Of a stretch of 64,000 bases of DNA, positions 50,548 to 58,213 are shown in pieces (the first letter of the stretch is position 1; every line of letters begins with the position of its first letter). The stretch covers positions 124,001 to 188,000 of the forward strand of contig CAVYZX010000010.1 in NCBI GenBank assembly GCA_963773035.1. Reading direction: 5' to 3'. Below the pieces are notes generated by a model that searched no databases, was not told the DNA's origin, and was given only the letters and a program-made list of their open reading frames with translations. This DNA comes from CAVRXZ01 sp963773035. Its GTDB lineage: Bacteria; Acidobacteriota; Vicinamibacteria; Vicinamibacterales; CAVVIG01. Made by a program: the position numbers and the translations under genes.

Positions 50548-52024
50548 GCGCCATGTTCTAATCGCTTGTTTGTTCGCTACGTTCGCGACCGCCCGCGTCG
50601 CGACTGTTCCTGCCGGCCAGGCGCACGCCGCCGTTCTCAATCTCCAACACGACATCGACGCCATCCTTGCCCGTCCCGCGCTCGAGCGGACGTTTTGGGG
50701 CGTCCTCGTGCGGTCGTTGGAGGCCAACGACACCCTCTATGCCCTCAACGCCGGCAAACTCATGATGCCGGCATCCAATTTGAAGATCGTTACGCTCGCT
50801 GTGGCGGCCGAGCGGCTGGGCTGGGCGTACACCTTCGAAACGCGGCTGGTCGGAACGGGCCCGATCACCGACGGATCGCTCGAGGGCGATCTCGTCGTCG
50901 TTGGATTCGGCGATCCCAGCGTTGGATTGGAAGGAACAGGAAGCGATCCGTTCGATGTCTGGGCGGAACGGCTGAAAGCCTCAGGCGTTCTGGCGATTCA
51001 CGGTCGCATTGTTGGCGACGACAATACCTTCGACGAAGAAACGCTCGGGCCCGGATGGGCCTGGGACTACCTGGGCGACGGATATGCCGCGGGCTCAGGC
51101 GCACTGCAGCTCAACGAAAACGTGATCTTCGTCACCGTCGGCCCGGGCCAAGCCGTCGGGACGCCAGCAGTCGTCTCGATCTCCACTGACTATAGCGGTT
51201 TGGAGATTCGCAACGATCTCAAGACAGCTTCCGCGGGAACCCTGACTGCCATCACTACTCGCCGACTGCCCGGCAGTGCGCGCCTGGAGCTGCGGGGAAC
51301 GGTGGCGCTTGGCAGCGCGCGCTCGGTACACAGGGTGTCGGTCGATAACCCGACGCAGTTCTTCGTCAATGCCCTACGGGCAAGTCTGATCGCTCACGGC
51401 ATCGAGGTCGAGGGTCCGGCGATTGACATCGACGACCTCCCCAATCCCCCGTCGCGTCAGGCCGGCACTCTCTTGGCCACCTATCGGTCTCCCCCGCTGT
51501 CGACCCTGGCCGTCCGCATGATGAAAGCGAGCCAGAACCTTTACGCCGAAACCCTTCTGAAGACGATGGGCGCCGAGATCGGGATGCCGAGCGTGTCTGG
51601 CGGCCGTGAAGCCGTACGGTCGACGCTCGAGGCTTGGAGCATCATGCCGGCCGGCCTGATCATGATCGATGGATCCGGGCTGTCTCGCTACAACCTGGTG
51701 ACCCCTGAATCACTCGTTGCCCTCCTCACTCGAATCGATCGCACGGAACAGCTGCGCGGACCCTTCGAAGACGCGCTACCCGTTGCTGGAAGGGATGGAA
51801 CACTCGAAGGGCGCATGAAGAACACGGCGGCTGAAAGCAACGCGCGCGCGAAAACAGGAGCGATTGCCAACGCGCGAAGTTTGTCGGGCTACGTCCGAAC
51901 TACGAGTGGCGAACCGCTCGTGTTCTCGATTCTGGCGAACAACTTCGAAACGACGACCGACGTGATCGACCGAGCGTCGGACGCCATTGTCGTCCGACTG
52001 GCCACATTCAAGCGACAGAACTGA
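50531..52024 (+). CDS. dacB: D-alanyl-D-alanine carboxypeptidase/endopeptidase (PBP4 type)
   Basis: A 497-residue S13-family enzyme that trims peptidoglycan cross-links. A signal peptide ends near residue 33. The catalytic SxxK is Ser82-x-x-Lys85 in MPASNLKIV; the second motif is DGSGLSRYN; the KTG triad is AKTGAIANARSLSGY. GFGDPSVG and the long insertion between motifs I and II mark PBP4. The ATG at 50531 overlaps the DUF4340 gene; the open frame to 50390 lies inside that gene. Confidence 0.92.
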   Translation: MSFRNRRHVLIACLFATFATARVATVPAGQAHAAVLNLQHDIDAILARPALERTFWGVLVRSLEANDTLYALNAGKLMMPASNLKIVTLAVAAERLGWAYTFETRLVGTGPITDGSLEGDLVVVGFGDPSVGLEGTGSDPFDVWAERLKASGVLAIHGRIVGDDNTFDEETLGPGWAWDYLGDGYAAGSGALQLNENVIFVTVGPGQAVGTPAVVSISTDYSGLEIRNDLKTASAGTLTAITTRRLPGSARLELRGTVALGSARSVHRVSVDNPTQFFVNALRASLIAHGIEVEGPAIDIDDLPNPPSRQAGTLLATYRSPPLSTLAVRMMKASQNLYAETLLKTMGAEIGMPSVSGGREAVRSTLEAWSIMPAGLIMIDGSGLSRYNLVTPESLVALLTRIDRTEQLRGPFEDALPVAGRDGTLEGRMKNTAAESNARAKTGAIANARSLSGYVRTTSGEPLVFSILANNFETTTDVIDRASDAIVVRLATFKRQN

Positions 52025-52050
52025 ATTTTTAACTTCTCGCGGAGCGTGCA

Positions 52051-52902
52051 ATGGCCGAGACGTCCGATTACGATCTCATGCGACCGGAAGAACCACCCGA
52101 GTGGGAGGACCCCAAGCGACCCGTGGCGGTCTGGGCCGCGATCGTTGTTGTGGCGCTGTTACTGGCGGTCGCAGTCGCTGCGTACTTCTGGAGGCGCGAC
52201 CGACAACCTCCGGCACCGGTCGTGACGGAGCGCACCGAGACACCGCCACCTCCCGCTCGACCACTTGGTGGCGAGGCGGCGGCGATTGATCTTCCACCTC
52301 TCGGCGAAACCGATCCTCTGGTCCGCGAGCTGGTCCGGCAGATCTCCACGAACCCGAAAGTCGTGTCGTGGCTTGCTACCGACAACCTCATTCGAAACTT
52401 CACCGTTGTCGTCGCCAACGTCGCCGATGGACCAACGCCGGCGAAGCATCTTCAGGTTCTACGGCCTTCGTCGAGTTTTCAAACCGTCGGCCGCGGCGGC
52501 GAGCTTTACATCGATCCGCGCAGCTACGCTCGCTACGATTCGTTGGCGGCCGCGGCAATGTCGCTCGATCCCACTGGCAGCGCGAAGCTCTATACGACGC
52601 TCAAGCCTCGGATCGAAGATGCCTATCGGGAGCTGGGGTTTCCGAATACACCGTTCGATCGCACGCTCGAGCGCGCATTGGTGTCGCTGCTCGGCACGCC
52701 GGTGGTCGACGGCCAGGTGCGCGTCCAACCTCTGGGCGGCTTCGGCTACGAGTTCACCTCGCCGAATTTGGAGGCGCTGACGGGCGCACAGAGGCAGTTG
52801 CTCCGCACTGGACCCGACAACGTTCGGGCCATTCAGGCCGCGCTCCGAAACGTCGCCCTCGCTTTGGGGATTCCAAGCGAGCGGTTACCTGCGCAACGCT
52901 GA
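52051..52902 (+). CDS. DUF3014 domain-containing protein
   Basis: A 283-residue protein with a short acidic cytoplasmic head, one membrane helix (residues 28-46), a Pro-rich spacer, and a DUF3014 domain (WLATDNLIRNFTVVVANVAD, then FQTVGRGGELYIDPRSYARY, then GFGYEFTSPNLEALTGAQ). The function is unknown. It lies 26 bases behind the PBP4 gene and may be an envelope factor of the same operon. Confidence 0.82.
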   Translation: MAETSDYDLMRPEEPPEWEDPKRPVAVWAAIVVVALLLAVAVAAYFWRRDRQPPAPVVTERTETPPPPARPLGGEAAAIDLPPLGETDPLVRELVRQISTNPKVVSWLATDNLIRNFTVVVANVADGPTPAKHLQVLRPSSSFQTVGRGGELYIDPRSYARYDSLAAAAMSLDPTGSAKLYTTLKPRIEDAYRELGFPNTPFDRTLERALVSLLGTPVVDGQVRVQPLGGFGYEFTSPNLEALTGAQRQLLRTGPDNVRAIQAALRNVALALGIPSERLPAQR

Positions 52903-52914
52903 CGGCTGCTGGAT

Positions 52915-53592
52915 TCAAACCGCCCGCAGCGCAAGCGGATCGGGCACTCCTGCTTCCTCGAACCCCTTCGCCCGCAGAAGGCAGCTATCGCAGTGACCGC
53001 ACGGCCTACCCGTTGGATCCGGGTCGTAACAGCTCGTCGTCAATCCGTAGTCGAGACCCAGCTCGGTGCCGCGCCGGATGATCTGCGCTTTGGTCATCGC
53101 GATCAGAGGCGTATGCACTCGAAATCGTCTGCCCTCGACACCCGCTCGGGTTGCGACCGACGCGAGTCGTTCGAACGCCGAAACAAATTCGGGGCGACAG
53201 TCCGGATAGCCGGAGTAGTCCAGCGCGTTCACGCCCATGACGATGTCGGCAGCATCGATCACTTCCGCCCAGCCGAGCGCGAGGGACAGGAAGATCGTGT
53301 TCCGCGCTGGAACGTATGTCGAAGGAATGCCGCTTTCGCCCAGGTCGCGGTCGCGCGGCACCTCGAGATCCGACGTCAACGCCGAGCCGCCGATCGCACG
53401 AAGATCGATCGAGAGCTCTAGATGCTTGTCCACACCCAGCCATCGCGCTACCGCGCGAGCCGACTCGATTTCACGGGCATGCCGCTGCCCGTAGTGAACG
53501 GTCAGGGCGTTGAGCGCGAAGCCCTCTGATTTCGCAATCGCCGCAGCCGTGTAGGAGTCGAGGCCGCCGCTCAAGAGAACTATCGCTCGCAT
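52915..53592 (-). CDS. queC: 7-cyano-7-deazaguanine synthase
   Basis: It makes preQ0 from 7-carboxy-7-deazaguanine and ammonia with ATP, in queuosine synthesis. The PP-loop is LLSGGLDSYTAAAIAK (residues 6-21), TVHYGQRHAREIESA is typical, and the C-terminal zinc cysteines are in SCYDPDPTGRPCGHCDSCLL. It has 225 residues. It lies downstream of queE with 79 bases between them, which contain a short-word array. Confidence 0.96.
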   Translation of the reverse strand: MRAIVLLSGGLDSYTAAAIAKSEGFALNALTVHYGQRHAREIESARAVARWLGVDKHLELSIDLRAIGGSALTSDLEVPRDRDLGESGIPSTYVPARNTIFLSLALGWAEVIDAADIVMGVNALDYSGYPDCRPEFVSAFERLASVATRAGVEGRRFRVHTPLIAMTKAQIIRRGTELGLDYGLTTSCYDPDPTGRPCGHCDSCLLRAKGFEEAGVPDPLALRAV

Positions 53593-53636
53593 TGCTTATG
53601 TCGGTCTGTGGATTGCGTGTGATGCGACCTGCTCTG

Positions 53637-53675
53637 CTTCAATCAGAAATCAGAAATCGACAATCTGCAGATCAG
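53637..53675 (+). repeat. Short-word array between queE and queC
   Basis: AATCAGAAATCAGAAATCG then ACAATCTGCAGATCAG. The queE stop codon (TGA, minus strand) is inside its last word. The words resemble those of the array at 55642-55705. Confidence 0.65.
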
Positions 53676-54313
53676 ACCCCCCTGGTGGTGGGCGACCAGA
53701 TGAACTTGTGCAACTGAAGCTGCAAGCGGGCCGGCAGCCTGTCGGCCAGCATCCACTGCGAGAGCGGTTCCGCTCCGAGGACGTCGTGGACGGGCGACAT
53801 GAGCACAGCCGCACAGCGGGCCGGCAGGTTCCTAGCTCGAATGACATCGCGCGCGAACTCATAATCCGCACGATCTTTGATGACGAACTTCACTTCGTCG
53901 TGAGGCGAGAGACGATCGAGGTTGGACCAGTCGTTCTTACCGACCTCGCCACTGCCGGGGCACTTGACGTCGACGATTTTCACGACCTCGGCCGGAACTC
54001 TGTCGATCGGACGATGGCCGCCCGTTTCGAGCAGCACCGTCCGGCCACTTGCGAGGAGACGGCTCATGAGGTCGTACACGTCCTCCTGAAGAAGTGGCTC
54101 GCCGCCAGTAATTTCGACGAGCGGACAGTCGTGCTGCTCGACAGCGGCCACCACCTCATCGACGGACTGCTTGCGCCCCTCGTAGAATGCGTACTCCGTG
54201 TCGCACCACGAACATCGTAAATCGCAGGCGGTGAGACGGACGAACACACACGGCTGACCCGCCCGAGTCGACTCCCCCTGAATCGAGTAGAAAATCTCGT
54301 TAACCGTCAACAT
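53672..54313 (-). CDS. queE: 7-carboxy-7-deazaguanine synthase
   Basis: A 213-residue radical SAM enzyme that rearranges 6-carboxytetrahydropterin to 7-carboxy-7-deazaguanine. The cluster cysteines are Cys30, Cys34 and Cys37 (ACDLRCSWCDTEY), preceded by the family start NEIFYSIQGESTRAGQP, with the SAM motif EITGGEPLLQ. The start codon lies six bases after TAGATT, so it may be leaderless. It diverges from the selenoprotein gene with only 27 bases between the starts. Confidence 0.95.
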   Translation of the reverse strand: MLTVNEIFYSIQGESTRAGQPCVFVRLTACDLRCSWCDTEYAFYEGRKQSVDEVVAAVEQHDCPLVEITGGEPLLQEDVYDLMSRLLASGRTVLLETGGHRPIDRVPAEVVKIVDVKCPGSGEVGKNDWSNLDRLSPHDEVKFVIKDRADYEFARDVIRARNLPARCAAVLMSPVHDVLGAEPLSQWMLADRLPARLQLQLHKFIWSPTTRGV

Positions 54314-54319
54314 CTGTCA

Positions 54320-54332
54320 AATCTAGTATTCT
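54320..54332. promoter_or_regulatory. Overlapping divergent -10 elements for queE and the selenoprotein gene
   Basis: On the minus strand TAGATT (54325-54320) is six bases from the queE ATG. On the plus strand TATTCT (54327-54332) is eight bases from the ATG at 54341. Both mRNAs would be leaderless or nearly so. Confidence 0.45.
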
Positions 54333-54340
54333 AACGCCCT

Positions 54341-54673
54341 ATGGCCAAACCAACGTTTTATTGGAAGCCGAGTTGAACGACCTGCCGCCACGCCAGAAGT
54401 TTTCTGGAAGAAGCCGGCGTTGAAGTTCACGAGCTCGACATCAACCGCGAACCACCGTCGCGGGAATTTCTCGAGCGTCATATCGACGCCAACCACTTTC
54501 TCGACTTCGTCAGCAAGCGCAGCCCGATCTTCAAAGAGAGGCCGCTGCCTCGCTCCAAGAAGGAAGCCATCGAGCTAATGATTCAGAACCCCAACCTGAT
54601 CAAGCGCCCGGTTCTGATCAAAGGATCGAAAGTCATCTTCGGGTTCGACAAGGACGACTACGCCAAGCTCTAA
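54341..54673 (+). CDS. ArsC/Spx-like selenoprotein with in-frame UGA (UxxC motif)
   Basis: This is a 110-residue thioredoxin-fold protein of the arsenate reductase/Spx family once the TGA at 54374-54376 is read as selenocysteine. The N-terminus is MAKPTFYWKPS-U12-TTC15-RHARSFLEEAG. Family relatives have Cys where the UGA is (KPTCTTCRKA type), so the UGA sits exactly at the first redox position. The frame stays open for 98 more codons with good family features (SRKRSPIFKERPLP-like loop and IKRPVLIKGSKVIFGF) and stops at TAA. A SECIS-like hairpin follows the UGA. No selA, selB, selC or selD is in the window. Alternatively the gene carries a nonsense mutation, but the surrounding sequence shows no other decay. 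Confidence 0.85.
54393..54407 (+). promoter_or_regulatory. SECIS-like hairpin downstream of the UGA
   Basis: CCAGAA-GTT-TTCTGG: a perfect 6-bp stem with loop GTT, whose first loop base is G. The loop begins 23 bases after the UGA. Bacterial SECIS elements lie within the coding region just 3-prime of the UGA and have a G at the start of a small apical loop, so the placement fits. Outer bases CCGCC (54385-54389) and GGCG (54416-54419) could extend the stem with an internal loop. Confidence 0.7.
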
Positions 54674-54674
54674 T

Positions 54675-55706
54675 CTTCGAATCGGGACGTCTGGCTGGAA
54701 CTACGCCACGGGTCGAGGCACGTGGAATGGCGTGTTCTACCCGCCTCGACGTGGCCGCGACAAGACTTTCGACGAACTCACCTTCTACGCCGAACACTTC
54801 GACACCGTCGAGGTGAACTCGACCTTCTACGGACAACCAAAAGCCGAGGTCACGCGCAAGTGGGCGGACCGCACGCCAGACGGCTTCGAATTCTCGGTGA
54901 AGCTCTACCAGAAGTTCACGCATCCGGAGATGTTCAAGCAGGCGCTGTCGCGAAGTCTCTCGAAGTCCGACGACCGGCTCACGTTCGACGAGCCACCGGA
55001 ACGCCAGATGCTGGAGGCTCTGGCGAGGCCGAACCAGGCGGACCTCGACGAGTTCCGCGCAGGTATCGACCCGCTCGCCTCGAAGAACAAGCTCGGCGGC
55101 CTGCTGGCGCAATTCCCGGCGAGCTTCAAAGACACGACGCCCTCGCGCGACTACCTCGCTCAGTTGCTTCGCGCGTTGTCGGGCTATTCAGTGGCCGTCG
55201 AACTTCGACACGCCAGCTGGAGCGACAACATCGGCGAAACGCTGGCGATGCTCAACGACTACGCCGCCGCGTGGGTCCAGATTGACGAACCGAAGTTCCG
55301 GTTTTCAATCCGCCAGAACTACCTGCCAAACGTCAAAGGCTTCTATTACATGCGGCTGCACGGCCGCAATGCGAAGAACTGGTGGCGTCACGAAAAGGCT
55401 GAAGATCGCTACGATTACCTGTACTCGGAAGATGAGTTGAAGGAGTTTTCCGAAACAGCAGGCGCATCGCGGCGGCTGGTGAAGAAGCTGTACCTTTATA
55501 CCAACAACCACTTCTCGGCAAAGTCGGTCGCCAACGCCGTGATGATCAAGAAGCAGCTCGGCGAATCGATCGAAGGAGACTACAGCGATGAGTTCATCGC
55601 TCGTTTCCCCGAGCTTTCAGGAATAGTCAATCGATGGCCTACAATTGCTGATTTTCGATTGAAGGAGGAACAAATCGGAAATCGGCAATCGAAAATCAGC
55701 AATTGA
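54675..55706 (+). CDS. DUF72 domain-containing protein, start codon unclear
   Basis: A DUF72 (YecE-like) TIM-barrel protein of unknown function. The family N-terminus RIGTSGWNYATGRGTWNG is present in frame from about 54678, but no ATG, GTG or TTG precedes it in the open frame (which opens at 54618 after a TGA). The first canonical start, GTG at 54732, would cut off this conserved motif. So it may use a non-standard start (CTT at 54675, where relatives have Met), or a base has been lost. Core blocks DTVEVNSTFYGQPKAE, FEFSVKLYQKFTHP, VAVELRHASW and YMRLHGRNAKNWW are normal. The last 15 or so residues are encoded by an inverted repeat. It follows the selenoprotein gene by one base. Confidence 0.8.
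   Translation, partial: LRIGTSGWNYATGRGTWNGVFYPPRRGRDKTFDELTFYAEHFDTVEVNSTFYGQPKAEVTRKWADRTPDGFEFSVKLYQKFTHPEMFKQALSRSLSKSDDRLTFDEPPERQMLEALARPNQADLDEFRAGIDPLASKNKLGGLLAQFPASFKDTTPSRDYLAQLLRALSGYSVAVELRHASWSDNIGETLAMLNDYAAAWVQIDEPKFRFSIRQNYLPNVKGFYYMRLHGRNAKNWWRHEKAEDRYDYLYSEDELKEFSETAGASRRLVKKLYLYTNNHFSAKSVANAVMIKKQLGESIEGDYSDEFIARFPELSGIVNRWPTIADFRLKEEQIGNRQSKISN
55642..55705. repeat. Perfect 20-bp inverted repeat at the end of the DUF72 gene
   Basis: CAATTGCTGATTTTCGATTG (55642-55661) and its exact reverse complement at 55686-55705, with a 24-base loop. It encodes the C-terminus and most of the stop codon of the DUF72 gene and lies 12 bases from the convergent PPIase stop. It could act as a two-way transcription end, though no U run follows. 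Confidence 0.92.
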
Positions 55707-55717
55707 CGATCGTCAGT

Positions 55718-56275
55718 TCATTCCCTGACCGACATCCGGTTGATGACGTCGCCTTGCTGAAGGCTGTCGACGACGTCACTGCCGGAAACGATGTTCCCGA
55801 AGACGGCGTATTTGCCGTCGAGATCGTCACGCTTCGCCAACGTAACGTAGATCTGACTATCGGCCAGCGTTGGATTACCGAAGTGCGACACTCCGACGGC
55901 GCCTTTGGTGTGCGTCCGTTTCTTCGTGACCTCGGCGACGCCAATCGGCTTGCCACTGGAGGCAGCCGGGCCGCGACCCCAGCTCGCCTCTTTTGCTCGA
56001 TCGCGCGATTGCGGATCGCCCCACTGAACGACGAAGCCAGGTACGACACGGTGAAAGCGCTGGCCGTCATAGAAGCCGCTTTTGACCAGCTCGACGATGT
56101 GCCTCACGGTCTGAGGTGCTTCGTCGGGATACGTGTCGAAAGAAAACGTGCCTTTGGAAGTCTCGACCACGATCACGGGCGCAGACGAGCTTTGTCCGGC
56201 GACAGCCGACACCCACCAGAGCGCCGCCAGCGCACTGAAGACGGACGCCAGCACCAGGGCGCTGCGCTTGTTCAT
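55718..56275 (-). CDS. Secreted cyclophilin-type peptidyl-prolyl cis-trans isomerase
   Basis: A 185-residue cyclophilin with an N-terminal signal or anchor (residues 5-25) that would place it in the periplasm. The catalytic Arg is in the block FYDGQRFHRVVPGFVVQWGD; TKGAVGVSHFGNPTLADSQIYV and KYAVFGNIVSGSDVVDSL complete the fold. It speeds prolyl isomerisation during protein folding. The ATG at 56275 overlaps the nth stop by four bases. Confidence 0.92.
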   Translation of the reverse strand: MNKRSALVLASVFSALAALWWVSAVAGQSSSAPVIVVETSKGTFSFDTYPDEAPQTVRHIVELVKSGFYDGQRFHRVVPGFVVQWGDPQSRDRAKEASWGRGPAASSGKPIGVAEVTKKRTHTKGAVGVSHFGNPTLADSQIYVTLAKRDDLDGKYAVFGNIVSGSDVVDSLQQGDVINRMSVRE

Positions 56276-56982
56276 ACAGCGACGCTCTGAGGCGGCGGCT
56301 TGGCCACGTGCCGCACGCCGATCCTGGGGCAGAGCCGAGCAAGGACGCATTCGCTACACCGAGGATGCACCGGCTTGCAGACGTTTTGACCCCACGTGAC
56401 CAGATACAGATTGATGTACGGCCACCATCGCTTGTCCGCTGTCGCGTAGAGCGCCTGCTCGGTTTCCTCGGGCGTTTCGGTCGTAACCCATCCGAGCCGA
56501 TTCGAGATCCGGTGAACGTGCGTGTCGACGCAGATGTTCTCGAGGCTCTTGAACGCAAGAATCAAGACCAGGTTCGCGGTCTTTCGGCCCACTCCAGGCA
56601 GCGTCAGCAATTCGGCCATCGTCATCGGCACGCGCCCGCCGAATTGTTCGACCAGGATGCGGCATGTCGCTCTCACGTGGCGTGCCTTGTGACGATAAAA
56701 GCTGACCGGGTAAATCAGACGCTCGAGCCGACGGATCGTCAGCTTGGCCATGGCCCGGGGAGTACGCGCGACCTTGAAGAGCCTGGTGGACGCCGCCAGG
56801 GTCGTTGCGTCCTGCGTGCGCGCCGAGAGGAGCGTTGCGATGAGAACCTGAAAGGCATCCTCGGACTGACTCTGGGAGATTTTCTCGACAGCCGGGAGAT
56901 CGAGGCCGTCGATAGCGCGCGCCAAGGCCCGCATGACGGGCTCGGTCGCAGCCGCTTTCAATCCTCCGCGGAGTCGCTTCAT
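56272..56982 (-). CDS. nth: Endonuclease III
   Basis: A DNA glycosylase/AP lyase for oxidised pyrimidines. The helix-hairpin-helix with catalytic Lys134 is LPGVGRKTANLVL; catalytic Asp153 is in VDTHVHRISNRLGW. The 4Fe-4S ligands are Cys202, Cys209, Cys212 and Cys218 with the standard spacing. The ATG at 56982 gives 236 residues and overlaps the preceding gene stop by four bases. The coupling nth-PPIase-hydroxyacid dehydrogenase suggests one transcript with the microcompartment genes upstream. Confidence 0.95.
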   Translation of the reverse strand: MKRLRGGLKAAATEPVMRALARAIDGLDLPAVEKISQSQSEDAFQVLIATLLSARTQDATTLAASTRLFKVARTPRAMAKLTIRRLERLIYPVSFYRHKARHVRATCRILVEQFGGRVPMTMAELLTLPGVGRKTANLVLILAFKSLENICVDTHVHRISNRLGWVTTETPEETEQALYATADKRWWPYINLYLVTWGQNVCKPVHPRCSECVLARLCPRIGVRHVAKPPPQSVAV

Positions 56983-57917
56983 TCCAGGACTGGCGTGATC
57001 GGCGCACGGCCGGCAAGAACGGCGGCCACGTTGTCGACGGCCAGATTCGCCATGGCCGTCCGCGTTTCGGTCGTGGCGCTGGCGAGGTGTGGCACGAGCA
57101 GCACATTTTCCTGCGTCAACAAGTCGGGATGGATAGTCGGCTCGTTCTCGAACACATCCAACGCCGCGCCGGCGATCAACCGTTGCTGTAAAGCCCACAC
57201 AACCGCCTCCTCATCGAGGACTGGGCCTCTCGCCGTGTTGACCAGATATGCCGATCGTTTCATGCGGGCCAGAGCGCGGCGATCGATCAGATGCCGTGTC
57301 TCGGGAGTCAAAGGCACATGCAGAGAGACCACATCCGAGGTATTGAGGAGCCGATCGAGCGTCATCTGTTCGAACGGCCCGGCCACAGACATCACATCAG
57401 TGTAGGCGACCCGCATGCCGAAGGCCGGCGCCCGCGCGGCAACAGCCCGCGCGATGCGGCCGAAGCCGACGAGTCCGAGTTGCTTGCCTTTCAATTCCGT
57501 CCCAAGCATGAAATCGAGCGCCCAACCCTTCCAGTCCCCCCGCCGAAGGAGACGTTCGCCTTCGGCCAGACGGCGTGTGATTGCCAGAATCATCGCCCAC
57601 GTGAAGTCGGCCACTGATTCGGTCAGGACGTCCGGTGTATTGGTGACGACTATGCCGCGGGACCGCGCATAGGCGATGTCGATATTGTTGAAGCCGACGG
57701 CGACGTTTGCGACGACCTTAAGCTTGGAGCCAGCGTCGATCACGCTCTTGTTGATGGCGTCGGTCAACACGCAAACCAGGGCGTCCTTGTCGCTCACCCG
57801 CTGCCGGAGGGCATCGGCCGACAATGAGCTTTCCGAGTTCAAGTCTACCGAGCCCATCTCCTGGAGTCTGGCGATCACAGACGATGGGAGGCTTCGAGTC
57901 ACGAGGATATTCGCCAT
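56979..57917 (-). CDS. 2-hydroxyacid dehydrogenase (glyoxylate/hydroxypyruvate reductase-like)
   Basis: A 312-residue D-isomer-specific 2-hydroxyacid dehydrogenase. The NAD(P) motif is GLVGFGRIARAVA near residue 147, and the catalytic Arg is in the block VVANVAVGFNNIDIAYARSRG; the catalytic Glu and His are in FENEP and LVPHLASAT. Close relatives reduce glyoxylate or hydroxypyruvate. It lies 21 bases after the microcompartment gene block on the same strand, so it might process a 2-oxo or aldehyde-derived product of that pathway; this is inference. Confidence 0.9.
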   Translation of the reverse strand: MANILVTRSLPSSVIARLQEMGSVDLNSESSLSADALRQRVSDKDALVCVLTDAINKSVIDAGSKLKVVANVAVGFNNIDIAYARSRGIVVTNTPDVLTESVADFTWAMILAITRRLAEGERLLRRGDWKGWALDFMLGTELKGKQLGLVGFGRIARAVAARAPAFGMRVAYTDVMSVAGPFEQMTLDRLLNTSDVVSLHVPLTPETRHLIDRRALARMKRSAYLVNTARGPVLDEEAVVWALQQRLIAGAALDVFENEPTIHPDLLTQENVLLVPHLASATTETRTAMANLAVDNVAAVLAGRAPITPVLE

Positions 57918-57938
57918 AGGTCTGGTGGGCGGTTGGGC

Positions 57939-58154
57939 TTAGTGCCCGTACGACTGACAGTAATGGCAGTGATTGCAGCGAACGGTCGGCTCAATCAGAC
58001 AGGCGCCGTCACCTTCCCCGCCGCTTGCAAGAGGGAACACTCCATGGCTGGAATGGAAGCGGACCGGCGGGCCTGCAGGAAGAGGTCCAGCTTTCTCCTG
58101 CATGTGCCGAGCGATCGACTCGCGGACGAGGTCCCGAAGTTCGGCTTCAGTCAT
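57939..58154 (-). CDS. Small Cys-rich protein of the microcompartment locus
   Basis: A 71-residue protein I cannot assign to a named family. The N-terminus (TEAELRDLVRESIARHMQEK) is a predicted amphipathic helix like the encapsulation peptides of microcompartment cargo. A Gly/Pro-rich middle follows (FPLASGGEGDGACLIEP), and the C-terminus has CNHCHYCQSYGH, that is Cys60-x2-Cys63-x2-Cys66 with His residues, a likely metal or Fe-S site. The order helix-linker-metal motif suggests a small cargo or redox protein drawn into the shell. The gene is immediately downstream of the first BMC-P gene, across a short-word array. Confidence 0.7.
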   Translation of the reverse strand: MTEAELRDLVRESIARHMQEKAGPLPAGPPVRFHSSHGVFPLASGGEGDGACLIEPTVRCNHCHYCQSYGH

Positions 58155-58213
58155 ATGAGAACAGCTGTCAGCTATCAGCTGTCAGAATCAGCCGTCAGCT
58201 ATCAGCCGTCAGT
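58152..58213. repeat. Short-word array between the BMC-P gene and the small Cys-rich gene
   Basis: Words CAGCTGTCAGCTAT, CAGCTGTCAGAAT, CAGCCGTCAGCTAT and CAGCCGTCAG in tandem. The TGA stop of the BMC-P gene is part of the word GGCTGATAGCTGACGG, and the array touches the ATG of the small gene. Confidence 0.85.

Noticed and set aside
54341..54373. Eleven-codon minigene or dead remnant ending at TGA
   Set aside because: The frame beyond the TGA codes for a well-formed thioredoxin-fold protein with no other lesion, and the TGA falls at the active-site Cys; selenocysteine explains it better.
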